NCBI GenBank assembly: GCA_020832055.1
Contig: JAFIFL010000011.1
Span: 1 to 35,335, forward strand
Source of the DNA: Gammaproteobacteria bacterium
GTDB lineage: Bacteria; Pseudomonadota; Gammaproteobacteria; Pseudomonadales; Azotimanducaceae
Length of the DNA: 35,335 bases
Direction: 5' to 3'
Position 1 is the stretch's first letter. Each line of letters opens with the position of its first letter. The translations under genes and the position numbers were made by a program. The notes under the pieces were generated by a model. That model had not been told where the DNA came from. It worked only from the letters and a program-made list of their open reading frames with translations, and did no database searches. Positions 1 through 7,148 of this stretch are shown piece after piece.

Positions 1-60
1 GAGGTCGCGGGCCGGCGTCATGCAGGCGGTGAGTGTCAGCGTCAGAATGGCCAGGCCCAT
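1..60 (-). CDS. Lipoprotein, N-terminal fragment cut by window edge
   Basis: The reverse strand from position 60 reads MGLAILTLTLTACMTPARDL and continues past the window edge. A short hydrophobic run ending in LTAC looks like a lipobox, so the product is probably an outer-membrane or periplasmic lipoprotein. The ATG at 60 has no clear ribosome-binding site and the signal lacks a positive charge, so the start could lie upstream; the frame stays open to a TTG at 144. It lies downstream of the small His/Cys-rich protein on the same strand. If that neighbour is metal-related, this could be an efflux outer-membrane component, but only 20 residues are visible and the function is not determined. Confidence 0.35.
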   Translation of the reverse strand, partial: MGLAILTLTLTACMTPARDL

Positions 61-261
61 GCGGAGTTGACCGGCGGGCCACTGCGGGTCCGTTCCCGGG
101 TTCTCCTCATGCGCGCCGCGTTTGTTTTCAGTCCTTACTTTCAAAGGGGTGGGGCAAGCGTCCATAGTCGAACTCCATGGCCGATCCCGGCGCGGGCGAT
201 GCGCCGAGAAGAGAAGGCCTCGCGGTGACTGCGCGAGATCGAATCGAGCCGGTTCGATCGG

Positions 262-660
262 TCAGGCGATGGGTGGACGCAGGAGAGGATCGGGCGGGTG
301 CACGTGGCGGGCCTTGCTGAGGTGGGTCCGCAGTTCGGCCTGCAGGAGAGACGCTGGCAGCCACACCTGGGTGGTCATGGATGCCGGTTGGGGCAGAGCG
401 CACAGGCAGAGAGCACATTCACCGTGTTCGCAGGGTGCTGCTGGCGGCGGAGCTGCAGCGTTTGCCGGGCCTGCTGTCGACGGAGCATGGCCGTGACAGT
501 CATGCTCGTCAGCGGCTGCCGCAATGGCCGCATTGGCGGCCGGTGCATCGGTCGCCAATGCGGCGTTTGCGGTCGTTGCGAAATGCAGGCCCGCCAACCC
601 GCCCTGAACGACCAGGGCGAGAACGAGGACGACCTGCAGGCATCGGTTGTGACGTCGCAT
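262..660 (-). CDS. Small exported His/Cys-rich protein, DUF2946-like
   Basis: A 132-residue protein with an N-terminal signal peptide: basic start MRRHNRC, a hydrophobic core, and Ala-rich cleavage region around residues 25-35. The mature part has an Ala-rich stretch, a His cluster (EHDCHGH), a Cys cluster (CEHGECALCLC) and a C-terminus of HPPDPLLRPPIA. Small periplasmic proteins with a Cys pair and a terminal R-PP motif are grouped as DUF2946, often found beside copper or other metal genes; that assignment is from the residue pattern only. The ribosome-binding site is weak. The next gene on the strand is the lipoprotein fragment at the window edge. A metal-binding or metal-sensing role is inference. 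Confidence 0.6.
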   Translation of the reverse strand: MRRHNRCLQVVLVLALVVQGGLAGLHFATTANAALATDAPAANAAIAAAADEHDCHGHAPSTAGPANAAAPPPAAPCEHGECALCLCALPQPASMTTQVWLPASLLQAELRTHLSKARHVHPPDPLLRPPIA

Positions 661-729
661 GACTGCAACCTAGCGCTGGACCGGGCGTGTTGCAAGACTT
701 CGCTGACAGGCGTCGCTCACGGCCATCGG

Positions 730-2775
730 TCACCAGATCTCGACGCGCTCCTCGGGTGCGCGGTACATCGGGTCGCCGGGTTCGACGCCGAAGGCTTCGT
801 GGAACTGCGGCAGATTGGAAAGCACGCCCTTGACCCGATAGCGTCCGGGTGAGTGCGGTCCGGTGATCAGATGCCGCCGCAGGGCCTCGTCGCGATACAG
901 CGTGCGCCAGATCTGCGCCCAGCCCATGAAGAAGCGCTGTTCCCCCGTGAGCCCGTCGATGACGGGCACTTCGGCCCCTTCCAGGCTGCGCTGCCACGCC
1001 GCCAGGGCGATGCGCACGCCGCCGAGATCGGCGATGTTTTCACCCAGGGCCAGCTCACCGTTGATGGTCATGCCTTCGATGGGACTGTAGGCGTTGTACT
1101 GATCGATCATGCGCTGGGCGCGGACGTTGAACTGCGCCTCGTCCTCGGGCGTCCACCAGTCCCGGAGGTTGCCCTCACCGTCCACCCGGCGACCCTGGTC
1201 GTCGAAGCCGTGGGTGATTTCGTGACCGATGACTGCACCGATGGCGCCGTAGTTGACGGCTGGATCGGCGTCGACGTCGAAGAAGGGCGGCTGCAGGATG
1301 GCGGCCGGAAACACGATCTCGGTCATGGCCGGACTGTAATAGGCGTTCACCGTCTGCGGCGTCATGAACCACTCGTCCCGGTCCACCGGTTCGCCGAGGC
1401 GGTCCACCCGGCGTTGGTATTCGCACAGGGTGCTGGCCACGACGTTGCCGAAGAGATCTGCCGGGTCGATCTCGAGGCAATCGTAGTCTCGCCAGACTTC
1501 AGGCTGGCCAATCTTGGTGTTGAAGCGTGCGAGTTTGGCGTGGGCCTCGGTGCGGGTGGCATCGGTCATCCAGTCGAGGTCATCGAGGGCTTCGCCGAAG
1601 GCTTCGAGCAGGTTCTTCACCATGACGTCCATGCGCTCTGCCGCCTCGGGCGGGAAGTGCTCGTCCACGTACATGCGACCGACCATGAAGCCGAGTGACC
1701 TTTCCACCAGGGACATGCCCCGCTTCTCCAGCGGCCGCATTTCCGGCTGGCCGTTGAGAATGCGACCGTTGAAGTCGAAATGTTCCGTCACCAGTGGTTC
1801 AGATAGCCACGGTGCGGCCTGACGGAGCAGATGGAAGCGGTGGTAGTCCCGCCAATGGCTCAGCGGCGTCTCATGGCTGAGTTCGGCCAACCGCGTCAGA
1901 TAGTCGGGCTGGCGGACATTGATGGCGTCCCGATGCTCTTGGGGGATCCCGGCAGCAGAGAAAAACCCCGTCCAGGCCAGACGCGGCGCCAGGGCTTCGA
2001 TGCCCTCCAGGGGCAGCAGATTGTAGGTGGCATTGCGATCCCTGTTGGCCACCCGGGTCCAGTGGCCCTCGGCTATGGCAGTCTCCAGGGCGATGATCCG
2101 GGCGGCGGCTGCCGTTCCCCCGGGGAGCCCTGCGAGTTCGAACATGCGCTCGATGTGGGCGCGGTACCGGGACATGATCTCTTCAGAGCGCTCGTCGTCG
2201 TTCAGGTAGTAGTCGCGGTCCGGCAGGCCCAGGCCGGATTGGCTGAGCTGCGGGATGTAGCGGCTGCTGTCACCGGGATCCTGGCTGATGAACAGCCCCA
2301 CCGGAGCGCTGCCCAGGCGGGCACCGACGGTCCCCCAGTAAGTGAACAGCGCTGTCTGGGAGTTCAGGCCGTCGATCTCGGCAAGCGCCTCGGACAGTGG
2401 CCCGGTGCCGAGAGCTTCGACCCGGTCGCGATCCATGAAAGCGCGGTAGAGGTCACCCACCTTCTGAGTGTCACTGCCCTTTTCGGCCTCGGGCGACGAT
2501 TCCGCTGCTCGCTGGACGATGGCGAGTACCTGCTGCTCGGAACGCTCGCGCAGTTCGTCGAAACTGCCCCATCTGGAACGATCGGGCGGGATCTCGGTGC
2601 GGTCGAGCCAGCCGCCGTTGACGTGGCGGTAGAAGTCATCCTGGGGCCGAACGCCGTGATCGAGATCAGCGACAGCGATGCCGGAGGAGGCTCGAGGGCC
2701 CGGCTCAGAAGGTGGTGCGCTGGCGCAGGCGCCAAGCAGGATGGCGATGGAAGTGGCGAGAAGGGTCGACCGCAT
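730..2775 (-). CDS. M13 family metallopeptidase (neprilysin/PepO type), lipoprotein
   Basis: A 681-residue zinc endopeptidase of the M13 family, which cleaves oligopeptides outside the cytoplasm. The zinc site HEITH is at residues 518-522, with the third ligand in ENIAD (Glu 579). The family substrate-binding stretch NAYYS and the typical C-terminus RVEIW are present, and length is normal for the family. The N-terminus MRSTLLATSIAILLGAC is a lipoprotein signal with its lipid-modified Cys at residue 17, so the enzyme is probably membrane-tethered in the periplasm. I chose ATG 2775 because GGAG lies about 12 bases upstream; ATG 2793 in the same frame is possible but has no such site. Further upstream extensions lack signal-peptide logic. 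It appears monocistronic. Confidence 0.93.
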   Translation of the reverse strand: MRSTLLATSIAILLGACASAPPSEPGPRASSGIAVADLDHGVRPQDDFYRHVNGGWLDRTEIPPDRSRWGSFDELRERSEQQVLAIVQRAAESSPEAEKGSDTQKVGDLYRAFMDRDRVEALGTGPLSEALAEIDGLNSQTALFTYWGTVGARLGSAPVGLFISQDPGDSSRYIPQLSQSGLGLPDRDYYLNDDERSEEIMSRYRAHIERMFELAGLPGGTAAAARIIALETAIAEGHWTRVANRDRNATYNLLPLEGIEALAPRLAWTGFFSAAGIPQEHRDAINVRQPDYLTRLAELSHETPLSHWRDYHRFHLLRQAAPWLSEPLVTEHFDFNGRILNGQPEMRPLEKRGMSLVERSLGFMVGRMYVDEHFPPEAAERMDVMVKNLLEAFGEALDDLDWMTDATRTEAHAKLARFNTKIGQPEVWRDYDCLEIDPADLFGNVVASTLCEYQRRVDRLGEPVDRDEWFMTPQTVNAYYSPAMTEIVFPAAILQPPFFDVDADPAVNYGAIGAVIGHEITHGFDDQGRRVDGEGNLRDWWTPEDEAQFNVRAQRMIDQYNAYSPIEGMTINGELALGENIADLGGVRIALAAWQRSLEGAEVPVIDGLTGEQRFFMGWAQIWRTLYRDEALRRHLITGPHSPGRYRVKGVLSNLPQFHEAFGVEPGDPMYRAPEERVEIW

Positions 2776-2827
2776 CGTCTGAGAAATCTCCATGGCATCG
2801 TCGGACAAAAGCTGACAGGCAACTTGA

Positions 2828-2865
2828 GACAGCTGTCGGTGCCGCAAGTTCGAACCCAAGTTCGA
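2828..2865 (-). promoter_or_regulatory. Palindrome plus direct repeats upstream of the M13 peptidase
   Basis: The 126-bp gap between the M13 gene and the DMT transporter holds a perfect 10-bp palindrome GACAGCTGTC (2828-2837) and two exact copies of CAAGTTCGA (2845-2853 and 2857-2865), 12 bases apart, about one helical turn. This spacing suits a regulator binding as a dimer on one DNA face. No convincing -35/-10 pair was found here. The regulator is unknown. Confidence 0.2.
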
Positions 2866-2901
2866 TTCATGGCCGGCAGGGACCGGGTTCAGTGCATGCA
2901 T

Positions 2902-3774
2902 TCACTGGCTTTCGCGCAGGACGATCAGGCCGCCGAAGATGATGACCGCGGCCCCCACGACGGTCCAAAGAGTCGGCACCTCGCCCCAGAACAGGAAGCC
3001 GAGCAGGGCCGCCCACAGCAGGGCGGTGTACTCCATCGGAGCGACCACCGCTGCCCGGGTGGCCCGATAGGCATAGACCACGCAGTAGTGGACGCTGGCG
3101 CCGCTGAAGCCGGCCAGCGCGAACAGTGCCCATTCGGCGGCTGTGGGCGCCACCCAATCGCCGAGGGTCATGGCCAGCGCCACCACCAGCGATACCGGGA
3201 TGGTGAACACCACCATGGCACCGGTAGGCTCATCGCCGCCGATTCTGCGTGCGGACAGCGCGAGCACGGCCCAGCAGAAAGTCGATGCCAGGACGGCGAG
3301 CATCGCCGGGTGCCAGACAGCTGTTCCCGGCTGCAGCGCCACCAGGACACCGGCGAAGCCGACGAGGATCCCGATCCAGCGGCGGGCCCCCACGACCTCC
3401 CCGAGAAAGGGCCGCGACAGCAGGGCGATGAGCAGCGGCGCCGAGAAGCCGATGGTCACGCAGAGCATCAGCGGCAGTTCACCGAGGGCGTAGAAGAAGC
3501 CGAACGTGGCCCCGGCGGCAGCCAGCGATCGCAGCAGGTGCCAGGCCGGGCGTTTCGGCCGGATGCTGCCGAGACCGCCGCCGAGTTGGGCGAAGAGCAG
3601 CACGAAGGGCAGGGAGCACAGCAACCGCAGCAGGACGATCTGCGGCGTGTCGAAGCCGTCCTGCAGCGCCTTCACGCAGACGTCGATGATCGACCCCACC
3701 AGGGTGGCGAGGATCATCCAGGTCGCCCCAATGGCAGGGCGCGGATGCAGCAGAAGCGCAGGAATTGGAGCCAC
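2902..3774 (-). CDS. DMT superfamily (EamA) transporter
   Basis: An inner-membrane transporter of about 290 residues with ten predicted membrane segments arranged as two EamA repeats of five, the usual form of the drug/metabolite transporter superfamily. Small hydrophilic loops carry basic residues (RPKRPAW, GARRW, SARRIGGDE). Substrates in this family range from amino acids and sugars to S-adenosylmethionine, and none can be assigned here. GTG 3774 has a GGGAA about 8 bases upstream and gives a short N-terminus before segment one; an ATG at 3864 would add 30 residues rich in Arg and Ser without a ribosome-binding site. The stop lies 126 bases before the M13 gene. The divergent SDR gene starts about 200 bases upstream. 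Confidence 0.85.
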   Translation of the reverse strand: MAPIPALLLHPRPAIGATWMILATLVGSIIDVCVKALQDGFDTPQIVLLRLLCSLPFVLLFAQLGGGLGSIRPKRPAWHLLRSLAAAGATFGFFYALGELPLMLCVTIGFSAPLLIALLSRPFLGEVVGARRWIGILVGFAGVLVALQPGTAVWHPAMLAVLASTFCWAVLALSARRIGGDEPTGAMVVFTIPVSLVVALAMTLGDWVAPTAAEWALFALAGFSGASVHYCVVYAYRATRAAVVAPMEYTALLWAALLGFLFWGEVPTLWTVVGAAVIIFGGLIVLRESQ

Positions 3775-3896
3775 GGCAGCGTTCCCGTCTGAAACAGGCC
3801 GCGCATTATGCCCGGACGGATGCCGGGGCGCTGCGCTGCTGCGCCTGCTGGACAGCCCACGCAACGCGCCGTATGTTCCGGCATCGAGCTAATGTG

Positions 3897-3925
3897 TTGT
3901 GATTAAATGTCCTGTCATCTATGAC
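3897..3925 (+). promoter_or_regulatory. Sigma70-like promoter for the SDR at 3974
   Basis: TTGTGA (3897-3902) and TATGAC (3920-3925) are separated by exactly 17 bases. Transcription would start near 3932, giving a leader of about 40 bases that contains CACGGAG before the ATG. A short palindrome TGTCATCTATGACG overlaps the -10 and could be an operator. Confidence 0.5.
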
Positions 3926-3973
3926 GGCGGGTAACGCGCCTGCGCCACCGCACAACCTTTCACGGAGCCAGAC

Positions 3974-4750
3974 ATGACTGATTTTCCATTGCCCCACTTC
4001 TCACTCGACCTCAAAGGGCAGGTGGCGCTGGTGACGGGGACCACCTCAGGCCTCGGCTGGCGCTTTGCCCGGGTGCTGGCGGCCTGCGGCGCCAAGGTCG
4101 CAGTGACTGGCCGGCGCGTCGAACGGCTCGAACAGCTGGCCGGGGAGATACGATCCGATGGCGGTGAGGCGCTGCCCCTGCGGCTGGACATGACCGACCG
4201 GGTCAGCATCCGCAAGGTGGTGGAGGCCACCGAGGCCGCGTTCGGCACCATCACGATCCTGGTGAACAACGCCGGGATTCCCGATGCCCAGCGGGCTCAC
4301 AAGATGTCCGATGAACTCGTGGACGCGGTGTTCGATACCAACCTTCGCGGGCCCTGGGTGCTGTCCTGCGAGGTGGCCAGACGGCTGATCGAAGCGAAGA
4401 AGCCCGGCCGTATGGTCAACATTTCCTCCATCGGCGCCTTCAACTACGGTGGCAATGGCGCGGCGCTGTATTCCGTGACCAAGGCGGCGGTGGCGCGCAT
4501 GACGGAGGCGCTGGCGGTGGAGTGGGCCCGCTATCACATCAATGTGAATGCCATTGCCCCGGGGGCGTTCTCCTCGGAAATGATGGACGGTATGTTCGAG
4601 CGGCTCGGGGACTTCAGTCAGCAGTTCCCGCGCAAGCGGGTGGGTGACCCGGCCCAGCTCGATTCGACGCTGCTCTATCTGGTATCCCCGGCCTCCGAAA
4701 CCGTCACCGGCACCGTGATCAAGGTCGACGACGGCCAGGGACCGCGCTGA
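3974..4750 (+). CDS. SDR family NAD(P)-dependent oxidoreductase
   Basis: A 258-residue classical short-chain dehydrogenase/reductase. The dinucleotide-binding motif TGTTSGLG is at about residues 21-28, NNAG at about 97-100, and the catalytic Ser, Tyr and Lys lie in NISSIGAFN and YSVTK. An Arg-rich TGRRVER after the second strand favours NADP(H) over NAD(H), by family rules. The substrate is not readable from sequence. The ribosome-binding site CGGAG lies 7 bases before the ATG. A hairpin follows the stop at 4772. It stands alone, divergent from the DMT transporter. Confidence 0.9.
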   Translation: MTDFPLPHFSLDLKGQVALVTGTTSGLGWRFARVLAACGAKVAVTGRRVERLEQLAGEIRSDGGEALPLRLDMTDRVSIRKVVEATEAAFGTITILVNNAGIPDAQRAHKMSDELVDAVFDTNLRGPWVLSCEVARRLIEAKKPGRMVNISSIGAFNYGGNGAALYSVTKAAVARMTEALAVEWARYHINVNAIAPGAFSSEMMDGMFERLGDFSQQFPRKRVGDPAQLDSTLLYLVSPASETVTGTVIKVDDGQGPR

Positions 4751-4771
4751 CACCTGCGTATGCCTTCGGTT

Positions 4772-4804
4772 GACGTTTCCGGCTCCGCCTTAGCCGGCAA
4801 CGTC
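4772..4804 (+). terminator. Hairpin downstream of the SDR gene
   Basis: GACGTT-T-CCGGCT pairs with AGCCGG-C-AACGTC around a 7-base loop: 12 pairs with one mismatch. It starts 22 bases after the SDR stop. No T-run follows, so it may slow or protect the 3' end rather than act as a classic intrinsic terminator. Confidence 0.5.
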
Positions 4805-4861
4805 TCGGGTGGCGAATCACGTGCCGCGGTGGGGGGAGCAGTGAAATATTACCGTGATATT

Positions 4862-4888
4862 AAAAAAAGGCCGCGCAAGGCGGCCTTT
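4862..4888 (-). terminator. Strong intrinsic terminator acting on the minus strand
   Basis: AAAGGCCGC (4866-4874) and GCGGCCTTT (4880-4888) form a perfect 9-bp stem around a 5-base loop. On the minus strand the stem runs into a seven-T tract (A-run 4862-4868 on the plus strand), the textbook form. On the plus strand only three T follow. No minus-strand protein gene ends here, which is why a short non-coding transcript is considered for 4862-5030. Confidence 0.7.
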
Positions 4889-4956
4889 GGGGAGGGCAGG
4901 TGAGATGCCCCGCGCGGGTTGAATCTGCGCGTTCTCTCCTGCAGTTTGCCCGCTTC

Positions 4957-4982
4957 GAGACAGTGGCGTGTTGCGCTGTCTC
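4957..4982. other. Stable hairpin between terminator and VOC gene
   Basis: GAGACAG (4957-4963) pairs with CTGTCTC (4976-4982), extendable by two pairs including a G-U, around an 8-base loop. With the terminator at 4862 on the minus strand it could be part of a small RNA of about 130-150 bases; read on the plus strand it could belong to the 5' leader of the VOC gene. Neither is proven. Confidence 0.3.
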
Positions 4983-5035
4983 AACAGATGTAATTCACGC
5001 ATATTAAGGACGGCAATGCAACCAGGATACGCAGC

Positions 5036-5509
5036 GTGACAGTGCAACTCAACGGTATCGCCCATATCTACATCACTGTGCAGGATTTCGCCGGCTGCAG
5101 GCCTTTCTATGCTGCATTGCTGCCCTTCCTCGACATGCAGTGTCTGATCGACACCGACGTGCTTTACTACTGTGTCGGCTCCAGGACCGGCATTGCCATT
5201 CGTGCGGCCAGCGCAGAGCACGCCGACACGCCCTTCGATCAGTACCGTGCAGGCCTGCACCACATCTGCCTGCGTGCGCGGTCGGTCGAGGACGTGGATG
5301 CCGTGACGGCCTTCGCGCGCGAGCACGGCGCGCGCATCGTCCATGAACCGAGAGAGGACGACTGGGCGCCGGGCTACTACTCGGTGCTGTTCGAGGATCC
5401 GGGCGGGACCCGCATCGAGGTCAATTTCGTGCCCGGCAAGGGCAATCTGGCCAGTGAAGTGGAATTGCCCCTGCCGGCTGAACGACAGGCACGGCTGTCG
5501 AAGCCCTGA
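5036..5509 (+). CDS. VOC (glyoxalase/dioxygenase fold) family protein
   Basis: A 157-residue single-domain protein of the vicinal oxygen chelate superfamily. It opens with LNGIAHIYITVQDF, the typical first strand with its metal-ligand His, and has GLHHICLRARS in the middle and FEDPGGTRIEVNF near the end, where the Glu is the usual last metal ligand. Members include glyoxalase I, dioxygenases and resistance proteins; the exact reaction cannot be told. The start is GTG with AGGA about 8 bases upstream. It sits alone, 84 bases before the convergent SDR gene, with a repeat element in that gap. Confidence 0.85.
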   Translation: MTVQLNGIAHIYITVQDFAGCRPFYAALLPFLDMQCLIDTDVLYYCVGSRTGIAIRAASAEHADTPFDQYRAGLHHICLRARSVEDVDAVTAFAREHGARIVHEPREDDWAPGYYSVLFEDPGGTRIEVNFVPGKGNLASEVELPLPAERQARLSKP

Positions 5510-5538
5510 CGCGTCGCTGTTGTCCACCCGCGCCCCAA

Positions 5539-5579
5539 CTTGTGGGAAGGCCCTAATCGCGCAGCGATTGGGCCGATCC
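5539..5579 (-). repeat. Single half-unit of the 163-bp repeat family
   Basis: The 41 bases differ at only one position, in the hairpin loop (CGCGCAG here, CGCACAG there), from the reverse complement of the right-hand hairpin of the array at 15421-16015. It carries the same ACTTGTGGGAAGG tag and a GGCC-type stem with one bulged base. It lies in the gap between two convergent genes, a usual place for REP elements. Confidence 0.75.
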
Positions 5580-5593
5580 CGTAGCGCCCGACG

Positions 5594-6346
5594 CTATGGC
5601 GTACCGCCATCGATACGGATGATCGCACCCGTGGTGTAGCTCGACGCGGAGGAGGCCAGATACAGCGCCGCGCCCACCACTTCGTCGGGCTGGCCGCCGC
5701 GCTGCAGGGCGATGTTGTTCGCGGCCCGCTCGCTGAAAGCGTCCATGTCCCACGCCTTGCTGATGTCTGTGAGGAACGGGCCCGCCATGATGCAGTTCAC
5801 CCGGACTTTGGGACCGTACTCGAAGGCGAAGGAGCGGGTGAGGGCATTGAGCCCGGACTTGGCCGCGCCGTAGGGCTCGGAATCCGGCGACGGCTTGACC
5901 GCCGCAACGCTCGAGACGTTGATGATGGCGCCGCCGTCCCCTTCCGCCATGCGCTGCCCGACGAGGGCCATGAGGCGGAACGGACCTTTCAGATTGACGC
6001 CGATGACCTTGTCGAACAGGGTCTCGGAGACTTCGGCCAGCGAGGGGTACAGCGGGGACATACCAGCATTGTTGACCAGGATGTCGATGCGGCCGAAGTG
6101 GGAGTACACCGCATCCACCATCTCGCCACACTGATCCCAGTCGGCCACGTGGCAGCTCCAGGGAAAGGCCTCGGCGCCGAGGGCGCGAATCTCCCTGGCC
6201 GTGTCCTCGCATTGCTCCAGCTTGCGGCTGGCGATGGCCACTTTGGCGCCGCGGCGCGCGAAGGCCAGGGCCATTTCACGGCCGAGGCCGCGGCTGCCAC
6301 CGGTGATGAGCGCCACCTTGCCGGTGAGGTCGAAACTGTCGGTCAT
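5594..6346 (-). CDS. SDR family NAD(P)-dependent oxidoreductase
   Basis: A 250-residue classical SDR. TGGSRGLG is at residues 16-23, NNAG at about 94-97, the catalytic residues in NVSSVAAV and YGAAK, and the C-terminus IRIDGGTP is typical of FabG-like members with a final glycine-rich strand. ASRKLEQ after strand two suggests NADP(H) binding. The substrate is unknown; it is one of four SDRs in the window and about as close to FabG/gluconate-dehydrogenase-type members as to others. GGAGA lies 7 bases before the ATG. The stop of the SYLF gene lies 19 bases upstream on the same strand, so the two are probably co-transcribed from the promoter near 6980. Confidence 0.9.
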   Translation of the reverse strand: MTDSFDLTGKVALITGGSRGLGREMALAFARRGAKVAIASRKLEQCEDTAREIRALGAEAFPWSCHVADWDQCGEMVDAVYSHFGRIDILVNNAGMSPLYPSLAEVSETLFDKVIGVNLKGPFRLMALVGQRMAEGDGGAIINVSSVAAVKPSPDSEPYGAAKSGLNALTRSFAFEYGPKVRVNCIMAGPFLTDISKAWDMDAFSERAANNIALQRGGQPDEVVGAALYLASSASSYTTGAIIRIDGGTP

Positions 6347-6365
6347 TTAGGTCTCCAGCGTGAAA

Positions 6366-6911
6366 TCAGCGATCGATCCGGGAAATCTTCGATCCGCTCA
6401 GGGACAGGTCGTACATCAGGCCGCGATCGGCGAGCACGAAGCCAATGACGGGTGCGCGGGTGGTGGTGCGATCGATGGAGCCGCCGGCGCCGATGCGCAC
6501 GAGGGTGACGCTGGCGTCGACGCCGATCTCCCAGCCGTCCGCAGCACGGAAACCCGCCAGGGCGTCGGAAGTCATGAAGAGCAGGATCTGAGCCTTGGAC
6601 TGGGCTCCGAGCTGGAAGCCGATCGAAGCCGCCGCGGTGCTGTAGTACTGCACGGCTTCGCCGTTGACGCGCAGGACGCCTTCGCCGTACTCGCCGCCGA
6701 TACCGATGCCGGCCTTGATCACCCGGGGAAAGATCAGCACACCTTCGGCCCGTCCCACCAGGGTCCTCGCTTCGGGGGATTGCTCATAGAGCCGTTCGAG
6801 TGCGGCGTCGGCGCGGGCGTCGATCTCGACGGCGCTGGCGGCACTGGCTGTCGCCCATGGCAGCAGCAGCGCGAGGACCAGCAGTACCGCAGGGAGTTGT
6901 CGCATCATCAT
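6366..6911 (-). CDS. SYLF (YSC84-type) lipid-binding domain protein, exported
   Basis: A protein of about 181 residues with a Sec signal peptide (RQLPAVLLVLALLLPWATASA) followed by one SYLF domain. Recognisable parts are GVLIFPRVIKAGIGIGGEYGEG, GFQLGAQSKAQILLFM and the Gly-rich C-terminal half. SYLF proteins bind phosphoinositides or actin in eukaryotes; the bacterial secreted members have no settled role and are probably membrane-associated in the periplasm. The ATG at 6911 is the first of three consecutive ATG codons, with GAGAGG about 8 bases upstream; a longer ATG at 6974 lacks signal-peptide logic and overlaps the promoter. It leads a likely operon with the SDR at 5594. Confidence 0.87.
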   Translation of the reverse strand: MMMRQLPAVLLVLALLLPWATASAASAVEIDARADAALERLYEQSPEARTLVGRAEGVLIFPRVIKAGIGIGGEYGEGVLRVNGEAVQYYSTAAASIGFQLGAQSKAQILLFMTSDALAGFRAADGWEIGVDASVTLVRIGAGGSIDRTTTRAPVIGFVLADRGLMYDLSLSGSKISRIDR

Positions 6912-6979
6912 CAGTCCAGCCTCTCGTTGATGGGCTAACGTATCCACGCTGGAGCCATCACTGTCGCTCCGCAACCGTG

Positions 6980-7008
6980 ATTATCACTGCTGTGAGGCCA
7001 ATGACCAA
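6980..7008 (-). promoter_or_regulatory. Sigma70-like promoter for the SYLF-SDR pair
   Basis: On the minus strand TTGGTC (7008-7003) and GATAAT (6985-6980) are separated by 17 bases. Transcription would start near 6973, giving a leader of about 60 bases to the ATG at 6911. The -10 is good and the -35 is modest. Confidence 0.4.
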
Positions 7009-7058
7009 ACCGGCCGGTTCACATTTTCGGCGGCCGCCGGTTCGAAGGTCCTGCCCCA

Positions 7059-7080
7059 CGGAGCTTCGGCTCCGGCTTTT
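7059..7080 (+). terminator. UUCG-loop hairpin with T-run on the plus strand
   Basis: CGGAGC-TTCG-GCTCCG followed after two bases by TTTT. It lies downstream of the minus-strand hydrolase gene at 7149, so as a plus-strand terminator it would face antisense transcripts. On the minus strand it is a hairpin without a T-run and may mark the 3' end of the long operon. A perfect 12-bp palindrome CGGCGGCCGCCG lies nearby at 7028-7039. Confidence 0.3.
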
Positions 7081-7148
7081 CCGACGGCCTCTGAAGCCGC
7101 TCACACTGGGAGGCACAGGTATGCGCTCCATGAGCGGTCCGGTTGACC

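Noticed and set aside
1831-3792. A 653-residue plus-strand frame over the M13 and DMT genes
   Set aside because: Antisense shadow crossing two well-supported genes and their intergenic gap; composition is Gly/Gln/Arg-rich and no family is recognisable.
4920-4985. Glycine-riboswitch-like words (AGGAGAGA, GAAGCGGGCAA) on the minus strand upstream of the VOC gene
   Set aside because: The order and pairing of the conserved glycine aptamer elements are not met.
4817-5527. A 236-residue minus-strand frame over the VOC gene and its upstream region
   Set aside because: It runs through the terminator stem at 4862-4888 and is antisense to a conserved VOC domain.
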